A DNA stretch of 64,000 nt from an uncultured Mycoplasmatota bacterium (GTDB lineage: Bacteria; Bacillota_I; Bacilli_A; RF39; UBA660). The translations under genes and the position numbers were made by a program. The stretch's first letter is position 1, and every line of letters starts with the position of its first letter. Of this stretch, positions 16,938-25,508 are shown piece after piece. The notes under the pieces were generated by a model, which was not told where the DNA came from, did not search any database, and worked only from the letters and a program-made list of their open reading frames with translations. Where the stretch lies: positions 1-64,000 of the forward strand of contig URNW01000004.1 in assembly GCA_900549285.1 (NCBI GenBank). The letters run 5' to 3'.

Positions 16938-18725
16938 CTATAATCCACCACCTGATCCAAATGAATCTAATTCTTCTTGAGTTACAATTACAGTTATTCT
17001 CATTCTTCTATTACCACAAATAAACAAAGCTTCTCCTTGATTGTAATATTTAATACTATCTTTTTCGGAATCATTTAAATCAATTAGTTTTGATAAATCT
17101 TCTACAGCTTGCTTACGTAAGCCCATTACTAAGTAATAAGAAGCATTATCAAATATAGCTTTACCATGGACAATCATATTTTGAGCAGCAAAATCAGTTG
17201 GTTGTTGAGTAATAATAATTGTACCAGTATTGTATTTTCTGGATCTTCTTTGTATTTGAGCTAGGAATTCTGCACCCAATTCATTACGGCTAGATAATAA
17301 TACATGAGCTTCATCTACCATCATTACGGTATTAATATTTTTATCTAAACACAATCCCCATGCATATTTTAATATATTAAAGAATAATGTATTTTTAATA
17401 TTTTCATCACTATTCATTAGTTCTCTAATATTGAAGACAATAAAATCACTATTAAATTTAAGAGTCGTATGACCAGTAAAATAATATCTTAATTCTTTTG
17501 TTAAAGGTCTTATCTTTAATTCTAGACGTTCTATAACATCTTTTTCTCGTGTTGCATCAGGCATTGATAGTAATCTTCCCTTTATAGTAGCATAGACATC
17601 ATCAAATGTTGGATAGTCGTTGCTTGTTATTTTAGTAAAATCAGTATCAAAATCAATTTTATATCGTTTATATGTATCTTGAACGATTTCGCTAAACATT
17701 GTTAAAACATCTTCTTCAATGTCAGGATATAAATATTTCATGAATGCTTTTAACTGTTGCAAAGTCCTTGTAAGAATTGTATACCCTAGTCCTTGAGCAA
17801 TCTCTTCTTCATCTGCATCTACTACTACTTCAAGTGGATTAATCATTCCGAAGTCTCCACCTTTTCCTAAATCTAGGAAATCTCCTCCTAAATTATGAGC
17901 CATTTCTTCTAACTCGCCTTCAGGATCTATACATACTACTTTGCATCCATTTCTTAAATGAGTTCTAAGAAGCATTTTAGCTGCTGTTGATTTACCTGAA
18001 CCACTTGTTCCTAGCAAAATCATGTTAGCATTATTACGATTACTTTCTTTTTTTATTTGATATAAAAATTGGTTAAATAATACCACGCCTCCTGAGAAAT
18101 CAACACCAAAAAGTGTAGCATCTCCTGGGTCTTTAATACTATCAAATACAAATGGATACATAGCTGCAACTGTTATAGATGGAATTGGTGTTCCTATTCT
18201 TGACTCAATATCTTGTTTAGGGAATATTGGAATAATTGACTTTAAAACTTTTTCTTGTTCAAACATCAAGGATATACCACGCATTCCTAAAGCATCTAAA
18301 TAAGTACGTACTTGCATTTTTTTTAGTTCTAATTCTTCTTTGTTATCAGCACTAATCATAATATGCATTTGAAAATCAAAGATTCTTGCTTGAGTTGCTG
18401 CTAGCATAGAAATAAATTGTTCAAGTGATTCATAATCTTGACGAATTCTTTCTTGAATGGTTTTATCTCTTTCATTTTGATAGCGCATTTTTAAATCGGC
18501 TATTTCTTTATTTAACATTCTTTGTAAAGTACTAAATTCAATGGGAATATGTTTAATTGCTACTTTTACCCCACTAATGCTAGTAATATCAGATAAATAA
18601 CCAACATAAATACTTTTAGGATAAGATATAATTGTCATGATGGTACAGAATTTTCCTCCTAAAGTAAATTCCGTTGGTTTAAACTCCATCCCTTTTGGAG
18701 CTATTTCACTTTTTACTTTACTCAT
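16938..18725 (-). CDS. VirB4-type T4SS ATPase, C-terminal (motor) part
   Basis: 595 residues. The start (IAPKGMEF, then YPKSIYVGYLSDI) corresponds to the middle of typical Gram-positive VirB4/TrsE proteins; the motor follows with Walker A GTSGSGKST near 236-244, VCIDPEGE, Walker B MMVDEAH near 468, and the QRRSRKYNTG and TQQPTDF motifs. VirB4 powers assembly and substrate transfer of type IV secretion systems at the inner face of the membrane. The missing N-terminal part is the gene directly upstream, which ends in the overlapping TAATG. Together the two give about 780 residues, the normal VirB4 length. Last gene of the locus. Confidence 0.9.
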   Translation of the reverse strand: MSKVKSEIAPKGMEFKPTEFTLGGKFCTIMTIISYPKSIYVGYLSDITSISGVKVAIKHIPIEFSTLQRMLNKEIADLKMRYQNERDKTIQERIRQDYESLEQFISMLAATQARIFDFQMHIMISADNKEELELKKMQVRTYLDALGMRGISLMFEQEKVLKSIIPIFPKQDIESRIGTPIPSITVAAMYPFVFDSIKDPGDATLFGVDFSGGVVLFNQFLYQIKKESNRNNANMILLGTSGSGKSTAAKMLLRTHLRNGCKVVCIDPEGELEEMAHNLGGDFLDLGKGGDFGMINPLEVVVDADEEEIAQGLGYTILTRTLQQLKAFMKYLYPDIEEDVLTMFSEIVQDTYKRYKIDFDTDFTKITSNDYPTFDDVYATIKGRLLSMPDATREKDVIERLELKIRPLTKELRYYFTGHTTLKFNSDFIVFNIRELMNSDENIKNTLFFNILKYAWGLCLDKNINTVMMVDEAHVLLSSRNELGAEFLAQIQRRSRKYNTGTIIITQQPTDFAAQNMIVHGKAIFDNASYYLVMGLRKQAVEDLSKLIDLNDSEKDSIKYYNQGEALFICGNRRMRITVIVTQEELDSFGSGGGL

Positions 18726-19276
18726 TAACTCATCACCGTCCCAAATGTTGTATGTACTCCGCCATTTAAGAAGTTATCTAAAATCATTCTTAGATCATCA
18801 TTTGATACTTGATTAGAGTTTAATCCTGAATTAGCTAAGCCACTTATTAACGTATGTAGATTTTTTTGAATTAATTCCATTCTCTTTTCTTTAAATAATA
18901 TAAAGTATTCTGTATCAACAACATTATATTCTGCACTCATAAACATATTTGCTTTATTAATATCTTCCATGATTAATTTTTTCTGTATTGGACTATCCGT
19001 ATTGTTATATAAAATTTGTAGGTTTGATAAATATAATCCAATATCAACTGGACGATCAGCAATAATTAACCAAAATTCAAAACTAATAGAATTATAGAAA
19101 TTTCTTAAATTACCAATTATAGCATTTTGTAAGCCTGGGTCTACTATAAATATGTTACGAGGATGTACTTTTATTCCTGTAACATATTCGCCACTTTCTA
19201 ACTCTATCATTCCATTTAATATTTGTTTTATTGGTAACCAATCTTCGGTAAATGGAGAACTAGTTATCTTCGCCAT
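18725..19276 (-). CDS. VirB4 N-terminal domain encoded as a separate gene
   Basis: 183 residues from an ATG 9 bases after AAGGA; a GTG start 13 codons earlier has no proper ribosome binding site. It overlaps the PrgI-like gene by 17 bases and the VirB4 motor gene by 1 base (TAATG). The text (FTEDWLPIKQILNGMIELESGEYVTGIKV cut into its parts ILNGMIELE and YVTGIKV, then NFYNSISFEFWLIIADRPV, and an end LRMILDNFLNGG) matches the N-terminal domain of VirB4/TraC proteins up to the linker that normally reads into the motor domain. No ATPase motif is present. Likely a fission of VirB4; the two chains would assemble. A sequencing frameshift is an alternative. Confidence 0.72.
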   Translation of the reverse strand: MAKITSSPFTEDWLPIKQILNGMIELESGEYVTGIKVHPRNIFIVDPGLQNAIIGNLRNFYNSISFEFWLIIADRPVDIGLYLSNLQILYNNTDSPIQKKLIMEDINKANMFMSAEYNVVDTEYFILFKEKRMELIQKNLHTLISGLANSGLNSNQVSNDDLRMILDNFLNGGVHTTFGTVMS

Positions 19277-19568
19277 TATGGCACCATCCTTTCCAATAAT
19301 ACTTTCTTCTATCACTAAAATAACTATAAATATTTACTATGAATTGTAAGACATTGTGATAATTTGGTACAGGCATTACAAGAAAGCCAGTTATTAACGC
19401 AGGTGCTAATACTAATAACATAATTCCCATATTAGCACTTTGGATTGTTAACAATAATATTAAAGTAATACCTACTCCCGAACCAAATAATATTAAGTCT
19501 ATGGGAGTAAAAAAACCTAATATTAATTGAGATTTTTTAGAATTGGCAGGAATTAAATAATTATTCAC
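19260..19568 (-). CDS. PrgI/VirB3-like small membrane protein
   Basis: 102 residues from a GTG start seven bases after AGGAGG. Two adjacent hydrophobic helices (about 22-42 and 45-68: LILFGSGVGITLILLL and MGIMLLVLAPALITGFLVM) after a short polar N-terminus (NNYLIPANSKKSQ), then a basic tail with YFSDRRKYYWKGW. That is the PrgI family layout, the Gram-positive counterpart of VirB3, which sits next to VirB4 in conjugation systems. It lies directly before the VirB4 pair and overlaps it by 17 bases. Confidence 0.8.
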   Translation of the reverse strand: MNNYLIPANSKKSQLILGFFTPIDLILFGSGVGITLILLLTIQSANMGIMLLVLAPALITGFLVMPVPNYHNVLQFIVNIYSYFSDRRKYYWKGWCHNGEDN

Positions 19569-19595
19569 ACTACTACCTCCTAATTTTACTTATTT

Positions 19596-19604
19596 ATTAT
19601 AACA
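19596..19604 (-). promoter_or_regulatory. Extended -10 element of the PrgI-VirB4 unit
   Basis: Minus-strand TGTTATAAT about 30 bases before the GTG start, with no good -35 box. It implies that PrgI-VirB4 is transcribed on its own because the nuclease gene upstream has a terminator. Confidence 0.5.
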
Positions 19605-19632
19605 TATTTATTTTTAAAGGGATAGTGGTAAA

Positions 19633-19660
19633 TAAAAAAGAAAGCAAAATTTTGCTCTCT
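19633..19660 (-). terminator. Terminator of the Rpn-type nuclease gene
   Basis: Minus-strand GAGAGCAAAATTTTGCTTTC folds on itself and is followed by TTTTTTATTT. Confidence 0.65.
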
Positions 19661-19661
19661 A

Positions 19662-20468
19662 TCAATTTAAATTTTCTAATTCTTTAATGCTTAATCCTGT
19701 TGCTTTACTGATATCTTCTATTGCGATATTTAATTGAAGTAGGTTTTTAGCAGTTTTCATTTTTTCTTCTTCTCTTGCATTTCTTTCTACATCATTAATT
19801 TTATCATATACATTTTTTATTTCTTCATCTGCTAGAAACTCTTCCATAAATTGTAATGCCCTTTCCATTACTTCATCTTCTTTGGCTTCTTCTCTCATTT
19901 CTTCTATCTCCTTCCCATTTATTATTTTTAACCATTTGATAAATCTTTTCTCTTCTTCATTATATACCTTTTCCTTGACTAAATCAAGCCGAATTAAGTA
20001 CATCTCTAAACATTCATCTTTGATTACTCCATAATTTAATTTATTTACAAATCCATAATTATTAACCAAATAAAAATTATTATAGTGATAATTTCCTTTC
20101 ATAAAATTTAACCCAATAGTCTTATGTATTTCTCTATACTTTTCTCCTCTTTCTAATTGACTTGAAAATATTCTTGTTAAATATGATACACTTTTATTAA
20201 ATTCTTCTTTTTGAAATTCTTTATACATCTCAATTGAAATAATCTTTCCTGTATTAGTATAAGCAAGAATATCGCCGTAAAAAATCTTATTCTTATATTT
20301 TTTACCAAACATTTCTTTTTCTGTACTTGTTTTTAAGCCTCTAATTCTTTCCTCTTTTCCTATATATTCAAAAAATGAATTTAAGAAATCTTTTAATATT
20401 TCTTCTTTACTGAAAATATATTTAAAACATATATCATCAGTTAGTGTAACATTTATCTTAGTATTCAT
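19662..20468 (-). CDS. Rpn/PD-(D/E)XK nuclease family protein
   Basis: 268 residues. The pattern is that of the recombination-promoting nuclease/transposase-31 families: LTDDICFKYIFS at the start, GDILAYTNTGKIISIEMYKEFQK near 85-107 (catalytic D and E positions), TRIFSSQLERGEKY, then a charged helical C-terminus ending in SKATGLSIKELENLN. The usual EMQ after the catalytic strand reads EMY here, so activity is uncertain. GGGAGGA precedes the ATG. It has its own promoter and terminator and sits between two halves of the T4SS-like locus, as an inserted, independently transcribed unit. Family members promote recombination with RecA-independent strand cleavage. Confidence 0.8.
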   Translation of the reverse strand: MNTKINVTLTDDICFKYIFSKEEILKDFLNSFFEYIGKEERIRGLKTSTEKEMFGKKYKNKIFYGDILAYTNTGKIISIEMYKEFQKEEFNKSVSYLTRIFSSQLERGEKYREIHKTIGLNFMKGNYHYNNFYLVNNYGFVNKLNYGVIKDECLEMYLIRLDLVKEKVYNEEEKRFIKWLKIINGKEIEEMREEAKEDEVMERALQFMEEFLADEEIKNVYDKINDVERNAREEEKMKTAKNLLQLNIAIEDISKATGLSIKELENLN

Positions 20469-20505
20469 AACAATTCCTCCCTTCCCTAAGAATAAATGTT
20501 ATCTT

Positions 20506-20533
20506 ATCATACTTCCTTGTCTTATTTTGTCAA
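20506..20533 (-). promoter_or_regulatory. Sigma-A type promoter of the Rpn-type gene
   Basis: Minus-strand TTGACA (20533-20528), 16-base spacer, TATGAT (20511-20506); the start codon follows about 38 bases later. Confidence 0.7.
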
Positions 20534-20550
20534 ACCGTGGAATTACAATT

Positions 20551-20580
20551 GAAAAAAGAAAGCTTATTTTTCACTTTCTT
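20551..20580 (-). terminator. Terminator of the upstream T4SS-like operon
   Basis: AAGAAAG (20574-20580 on the complement) pairs with CTTTCTT (20556-20562), and TTTTTTC follows on the minus strand. It ends the transcript that carries the pilin-like and VirB6-like genes. Confidence 0.65.
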
Positions 20581-20598
20581 ATTTTTTTTGATTTCAAT

Positions 20599-21165
20599 TC
20601 ATCTTTTTAAACTATCAATCGCTAGACGAGTATTAATTTCAGCTGTTCTTATTTCAATGTTGTCTTTTAGTACTTTTATTTTTTCACCAGCATTTGAATT
20701 TCCAAAGTTATCAATTTTGGAAATACCCGTTCTTTGAATAGCAAGTAAATGAGCATATTCTCTTAGCAAATTGTTGATAATCTGAATACAACTATGAATA
20801 TAAGTTAAATAGACATTATCTGTTTCAGTAACTGCAAGAGCAATTATTCTGTTTTTTAATTGTTTTAACTTTTCATAATATATTCTGGTTAGTTCTGCAC
20901 TTTGATAGGCTCTTTCTTCTATTGGTAAACTCTTACTTTTTAATAAAGATTCGCTTATTATTTTTAATAAATTAATTGGCATTTTTTCGCCATTATATTC
21001 TATTAACAATCTTGTATCTTCGCTTGCAAATTCAGCAATATATTCTTCTAATTTACTATCTATTAATGAGAACTGATCCTGAAATTTTTGATATGCATTT
21101 AATTCTTTTTTGTCATCATTTATACTACTATGTGCCCAATTTTTTAATTTATTCAATCTAAACAT
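20599..21165 (-). CDS. Soluble helical protein of the T4SS-like operon, unknown
   Basis: 188 residues, no signal peptide or membrane helix. The text is all-helical and charged, with EEYIAEFASEDTRLLIEYNGEKMP, then a long central helix (YYEKLKQLKNRIIALAV) and a C-terminal coiled coil. I do not recognise the family. Its ATG overlaps the stop of the VirB6-like gene by one base (TAATG), so it is translationally coupled and probably a cytoplasmic partner of that channel protein. It is the last gene before the operon terminator. Confidence 0.6.
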   Translation of the reverse strand: MFRLNKLKNWAHSSINDDKKELNAYQKFQDQFSLIDSKLEEYIAEFASEDTRLLIEYNGEKMPINLLKIISESLLKSKSLPIEERAYQSAELTRIYYEKLKQLKNRIIALAVTETDNVYLTYIHSCIQIINNLLREYAHLLAIQRTGISKIDNFGNSNAGEKIKVLKDNIEIRTAEINTRLAIDSLKR

Positions 21166-23336
21166 TATTTTTTATCTTTTCCTCCAGAACTAGCTTTTCT
21201 TCTCTCTTGTTCCATTTTAATATTTTCTTGAATTTTAGAAGATTGGCTTTCTAAGTAGTCAGAAAGTTTAGATACATTATCGGTTGTTAAATTTCCATTA
21301 TATTTTTCTTTAATTTCTGGATCATTTTTAAAGCTCTGAACACTATCTAAGGCTTGATTAGCTACAAATTTTTTCTGTACAATTTCATAAGCTGATTCTG
21401 TTTGATCTAGTGCAACCATTGCTTCATTTAAAATTCCCTTAGAGGCAGCAGATGAAAATTGAGCGTCAAATTCAGCAGCTTTAGAACGGTCTATTGATAC
21501 TGCTGCTAAACCTTTTCCTATTGCTTTTATTTTTTGATTCATTTTACTTTCTAATGCTGCAGCAACTTTAGCATCTTCCACATCTCCAGAGCTTTTTAAA
21601 GTTTGAATCATTGCATCCAATTCACTTAAAGTGGTAGCTTGAGTTATTATAGCACGTGGCACTATTTTCTTTTCCATTATTGCTTTTCCATTTTCATCTT
21701 TTCGTCCGCTATCAACTTCTATTTCTTTTTCACCCAATGCATCATTTTCGCCATATTTAAATAAATACTTTTTGTCTCTTACGAAACCTTCTGATGTTGA
21801 TTTAACCGCTTTGGCATCTTTCACAAACTCATTTACTTGTTCTAGCATTTTTTGCTGTGCTTCAAAACTTCCACTAGCCCATCCAATTGCATCATTCTTT
21901 TTATTATCAACCCATTGTGAGAGGTAGTTGCCCCAGCCACCTGCTGCTTCTCTCTTAGCGCGAGCTCCTAATGCGTTTGATGCTGCTGTTCCAGCAGCTT
22001 TTGGAATATCTCCAAATTTTTCGGTTTTTGCTCCTTGTCTTAATCCTCTAGCTCCTCCAGATAATCCAGCTAAAGCACCTCTTCCTAATCTGCGTGCCAT
22101 TGGTTTATCTTTATCATTTACTACACTTCTAATAGCTGCAGTGGCTCCTCCGCCAAACATTGATGCCATAGCACCTATTCCTTTTATTAAAGACTTACCG
22201 TATTTTCCACTATCAAGTCCTGTAATATCTTTTAATATTTGGGGTGCTTGTTTTACAAATAATATTATACCAATAATAATAAATACTTGTGCAAATAGAT
22301 ATACTGTAAAACTTGCATTGCCACTTATAAAACCGCCTCCAATTAACAATGTTGGCAAATTTTGAACTACTAATTTTATTAATAAAATTGCAAAAAATAG
22401 AATGGCTAATCTAATAAAAACTTCCACATAAGTCGATAATGTTGCTTTAATCCAATTATTAAAAACCTTGTTTCCCTGTTCTCCTGGTATTATTCTTGAT
22501 AAAATTGGCAATGGTGCAATCAACTGATAAACAGCTAATTTTACAGTTCGTATAGCTACATCAATACAATATACCAATAAAACAAAGAATGTAAATGCCC
22601 CTGCAACTGTAGATATAATGAAATAGTAAGTTACATTTGACTCATGTGAGATACTATATGCAAAAGATGATATACTTAAAAAATTGCCAGTTTCTAAGAC
22701 TGATTCCCAAATACTGTCAAAATTATTATATCCCCCATTAACATTAACAAAGAAAGATACAACTGATATCCATCCAATCGTGTTTTTGGTTGCTATTTCC
22801 ACATTTGAGCAATCATATGTATAATCATTATTTTGTGTACAAAGATTATAATTTGGGTGTAAAAAAGCTTGCAAAAGATTTGCTGCAATTGTTATTCCTC
22901 CATCTTCTATTGTTTCTTCAGAAGTTTCACCAGTCTTATTAGAAGAAGTTCCCAATATAACTTTCCCTATAGTATTTTCTGTCAAAATAGCAGTTTGAAA
23001 TCTTGTAGCAAAAGAAAATATAGTAGGTACTAGTGCTATTAAAACAATTGATATAATTATATCTTTAATAATATTTACTGGACCTTTTTTATTTTTTAAG
23101 GCATCATCTGGATTTACCATAGATTTCAAAAGAGAATATGCTACTAAAAAGAGTACTATTACTCCAATTATGACATATATTCTATTAACTAAAGCATCAA
23201 TCTCATAAGAATTATCCAAAATATCTATTTGGCATATCACTAAAATGATTTGATAAACCCAACTTATTAAAGAATAGATGATTCCATCTAAAAACAGTAA
23301 AATTCCTATAAAAAAGTTTGATATATTTTCTATCAT
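21165..23336 (-). CDS. VirB6/TrbL-like polytopic membrane protein
   Basis: 723 residues. About 400 N-terminal residues contain six to seven hydrophobic segments (for example IGVIVLFLVAYSLL, IIISIVLIALVPTIF, FFVLLVYCIDVAIR, VYLFAQVFIIIGIILF) and an extracellular loop with two cysteines (NLCTQNNDYTYDCS). The motif IRTVKLAVYQLIAPLPILSRI before the fifth helix is the kind of text seen in VirB6/TrbL channel proteins. Residues 400-723 are cytoplasmic, Gly/Ala-rich then helical, and family-specific. VirB6 forms the inner membrane part of the T4SS channel. AGAGGTGAT precedes the ATG; the next gene overlaps by one base. Confidence 0.78.
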   Translation of the reverse strand: MIENISNFFIGILLFLDGIIYSLISWVYQIILVICQIDILDNSYEIDALVNRIYVIIGVIVLFLVAYSLLKSMVNPDDALKNKKGPVNIIKDIIISIVLIALVPTIFSFATRFQTAILTENTIGKVILGTSSNKTGETSEETIEDGGITIAANLLQAFLHPNYNLCTQNNDYTYDCSNVEIATKNTIGWISVVSFFVNVNGGYNNFDSIWESVLETGNFLSISSFAYSISHESNVTYYFIISTVAGAFTFFVLLVYCIDVAIRTVKLAVYQLIAPLPILSRIIPGEQGNKVFNNWIKATLSTYVEVFIRLAILFFAILLIKLVVQNLPTLLIGGGFISGNASFTVYLFAQVFIIIGIILFVKQAPQILKDITGLDSGKYGKSLIKGIGAMASMFGGGATAAIRSVVNDKDKPMARRLGRGALAGLSGGARGLRQGAKTEKFGDIPKAAGTAASNALGARAKREAAGGWGNYLSQWVDNKKNDAIGWASGSFEAQQKMLEQVNEFVKDAKAVKSTSEGFVRDKKYLFKYGENDALGEKEIEVDSGRKDENGKAIMEKKIVPRAIITQATTLSELDAMIQTLKSSGDVEDAKVAAALESKMNQKIKAIGKGLAAVSIDRSKAAEFDAQFSSAASKGILNEAMVALDQTESAYEIVQKKFVANQALDSVQSFKNDPEIKEKYNGNLTTDNVSKLSDYLESQSSKIQENIKMEQERRKASSGGKDKK

Positions 23337-23361
23337 ATTACATCACCTCTAATCTTATACA

Positions 23362-24519
23362 TTAAACATTTGTTCCTAAGCCACATGTTGCATCTGTACT
23401 TACAATACCTAATAAGTCAAAAATAAAATTAATTAAATTTGGTAAGAAAAATATTATAACCGCTATAATTAAACGCTTAATCATATTCTGAGTTGCCTTT
23501 TTTATTGCATCATCTTTATTGGAAGCTACAGCTTTAGCAAAATCTATAATTGTTAAAACCAACAATATTACTATTGCAGCGTATTTTAAGAACTGAAAGG
23601 CAAAATTTAAATAATATGCTGGATCATTTGAATCATGAATATAACCCAAATAACTATTGCATGAATTTAAATCTCCAAATTCTAAATTATTTTTAAATTC
23701 AACATAGGATGCTTCTAGATCTTCTTTGGTATAGCCCTGATCTTCCGCTTGATCAACTAATTGATTCTGCTCTAATTTAATTTTATTACACTCTTCGGCA
23801 TTATAATCCTTTGATTCTTCATTACAATATTTTTCCATTTTATCAGTTGCTTCATTATATTGGTCTTGAACGTTGCTAGGCTTATTGTCAGTCACATCAA
23901 CGTTATTGATTAAGGTCCCAGTATAATATTCTAGAGTATATAATTTTCCTGCCGTTCCGTCGTGATTAACAGTGTTCCTTTTTGCAAATAATAAATCATA
24001 TGTTGCTTGACAAGTGTCTACATTATAATCACCATAGTTATTTCCACAAGCATATAAGTCATATGTTGTTTCTACTTTTTTATTTATAAAACCCGTTTCA
24101 ACAGTGTACTCCATAATATATATTTTTGATGGACATATTAATGCTTTATCCTCACTTGTTACTACTTCATCTTCTTTTTGCATGATTATGGCTTCTGTCC
24201 AATATAAATATGGCGATTCCATTCCAGCAATAGGAGTATTCCAATTTACATAATGATCTATTGAATCATATTCATAAGAAAAAATTTCTTTTTGAGTATT
24301 GTCATTATATAAAGAAAAATAATCAATGTCGCCTAAAGATGGTATCCCCGTTCCAAGTCCAATATAATCAACTGCTAAGTAATTTCGCCAGCTTGAGTCA
24401 CCCGTAGAATGGGAAACAGTGTCTTGATAAATACAGCTTCTTGTAGCCATTTCTGCTGCTTGTACATTAATGGTTCCAATAGAAAATAATATTATAAAGA
24501 GGATCAAATATTTCCTCAT
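23362..24519 (-). CDS. Secreted protein with C-terminal pilin-like membrane hairpin (B)
   Basis: 385 residues: a signal peptide (LILFIILFSIGTINVQA), an ectodomain of about 270 residues with several cysteines and many Tyr, and a C-terminal pair of hydrophobic helices, FLKYAAIVILLVLTIIDFAKAV and IAVIIFFLPNLINFIFDLLGI, joined by SNKDDAIKKATQNMIKR. The same hairpin with DFGKAM and NKDDEIKKSAKT ends the preceding gene product. A two-helix hairpin with a short basic cytoplasmic loop is the architecture of VirB2/TrbC pilins and of the pilin-like proteins of mycoplasma ICEs. Here it carries a large outward domain. GGTGG lies before the ATG; one base separates it from the previous gene. Confidence 0.65.
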   Translation of the reverse strand: MRKYLILFIILFSIGTINVQAAEMATRSCIYQDTVSHSTGDSSWRNYLAVDYIGLGTGIPSLGDIDYFSLYNDNTQKEIFSYEYDSIDHYVNWNTPIAGMESPYLYWTEAIIMQKEDEVVTSEDKALICPSKIYIMEYTVETGFINKKVETTYDLYACGNNYGDYNVDTCQATYDLLFAKRNTVNHDGTAGKLYTLEYYTGTLINNVDVTDNKPSNVQDQYNEATDKMEKYCNEESKDYNAEECNKIKLEQNQLVDQAEDQGYTKEDLEASYVEFKNNLEFGDLNSCNSYLGYIHDSNDPAYYLNFAFQFLKYAAIVILLVLTIIDFAKAVASNKDDAIKKATQNMIKRLIIAVIIFFLPNLINFIFDLLGIVSTDATCGLGTNV

Positions 24520-24520
24520 T

Positions 24521-25366
24521 CTAATCCACCAACTTTCTACATGAATCGTCTGTTGGTTCTAACATACAATGAGTACATCTAGCAAACGTTCCATTGTTTT
24601 TATTATAGATATCATCTCCGCCTATTAAATCTACAACAAAATTTAATAAAGTGGGAATAAAGAAAATAATAATTCCTGCTATTATACGCATTACCAAAGT
24701 TTTAGCAGATTTTTTTATTTCATCATCTTTATTTGCTAACATTGCTTTACCAAAGTCAATACTTCCAAAAACTATTAGTATAATTGGAATTAATATTTTT
24801 AAAAAATAAAATATCCAGCCTAAAGTTGTAAATACTCCCTCTACTGGTCCACTACAAAAAGTATTTGCATCAAATTCTGTTTCATCTTCTGTATTAGTAG
24901 GAGTAGATCCTGTTCCTGTTCCACTTGAGCTTTTTAAGCTAAAGGGAGTACATCCTTTATAAAGATATGCTCCTGAAATTTCATTTAATGTTGAGCAAAT
25001 ACTATCATCTGCTATTCCATAAACATCTACTTGTGGATATCCTACCATCATAGCTATTTTAATAGATTTTACTTGATTACAATCTACTTTACCATCTGAA
25101 TCTAAAAAATCTTGATACTTCAATTTGCTTATATTCTCTTCACTTGCATTAGAAACTGTTCCATTCTTATATGTTTTATAACTTACTTGAGTAGCATCTT
25201 TAAATCCACATTTTAAATCATCTGTGATACTACATTCATATGTAAATGTTTTTTGACTACCACTTACAGACATAGTTGTACTGTAGGTACATACTTCTGC
25301 TGAGACCGCTTTTAAAGATATAAAACTTATTATAAAGACAAATAACAAATACTTTAAGCTCCTCAT
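24521..25366 (-). CDS. Secreted protein with C-terminal pilin-like membrane hairpin (A)
   Basis: 281 residues, paralogous in layout to its downstream neighbour. Signal peptide (LLFVFIISFISLKAVSA), then an ectodomain of about 140 residues with cysteine pairs (VCTYSTTMSV, YECSITDDLKCGF), a Ser/Thr/Gly linker (SSGTGTGSTPTNTEDE), then two helices (YFLKILIPIILIVFGSIDFGKAM and IIAGIIIFFIPTLLNFVVDLIGG) around NKDDEIKKSAKTLVMR, and a Cys-containing tail (CTHCMLEPTDDSC). First gene of the T4SS-like operon, with AGGAGGAG before the ATG and an extended -10 promoter upstream. Likely a pilin-like surface subunit; substrate or partner unknown. Confidence 0.65.
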   Translation of the reverse strand: MRSLKYLLFVFIISFISLKAVSAEVCTYSTTMSVSGSQKTFTYECSITDDLKCGFKDATQVSYKTYKNGTVSNASEENISKLKYQDFLDSDGKVDCNQVKSIKIAMMVGYPQVDVYGIADDSICSTLNEISGAYLYKGCTPFSLKSSSGTGTGSTPTNTEDETEFDANTFCSGPVEGVFTTLGWIFYFLKILIPIILIVFGSIDFGKAMLANKDDEIKKSAKTLVMRIIAGIIIFFIPTLLNFVVDLIGGDDIYNKNNGTFARCTHCMLEPTDDSCRKLVD

Positions 25367-25417
25367 AAACTCCTCCTATATGTATATAAAAATATCTATT
25401 TAAAATTAATCAATCTA

Positions 25418-25426
25418 ATTATAACA
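25418..25426 (-). promoter_or_regulatory. Extended -10 promoter of the T4SS-like operon
   Basis: Minus-strand TGTTATAAT, with a leader of about 45 bases to the first ATG. No convincing -35 box. Confidence 0.5.
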
Positions 25427-25454
25427 TTGTTTGACATAAAAAAAAAGAATTTTA

Positions 25455-25484
25455 TTGCTTAATTCTCAATTTAGAGTATATAAT
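25455..25484 (+). promoter_or_regulatory. Promoter of murC
   Basis: TTGCTT (25455-25460), 18-base spacer, TATAAT (25479-25484), about 25 bases before the ATG. Confidence 0.5.
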
Positions 25485-25508
25485 ATAATAAAGTTTTGAG
25501 GTGAATTT

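Noticed and set aside
16938..25366. Classical integrative conjugative element
   Set aside because: No relaxase, coupling protein, integrase, excisionase or attachment repeats; the flanks are housekeeping genes and the tRNA cluster is 36 kb away.
25431..25436. TTGACA upstream of murC as its -35 box
   Set aside because: No -10 box lies 16-18 bases downstream; TATAAT at 25479 is 42 bases away and pairs better with TTGCTT at 25455.
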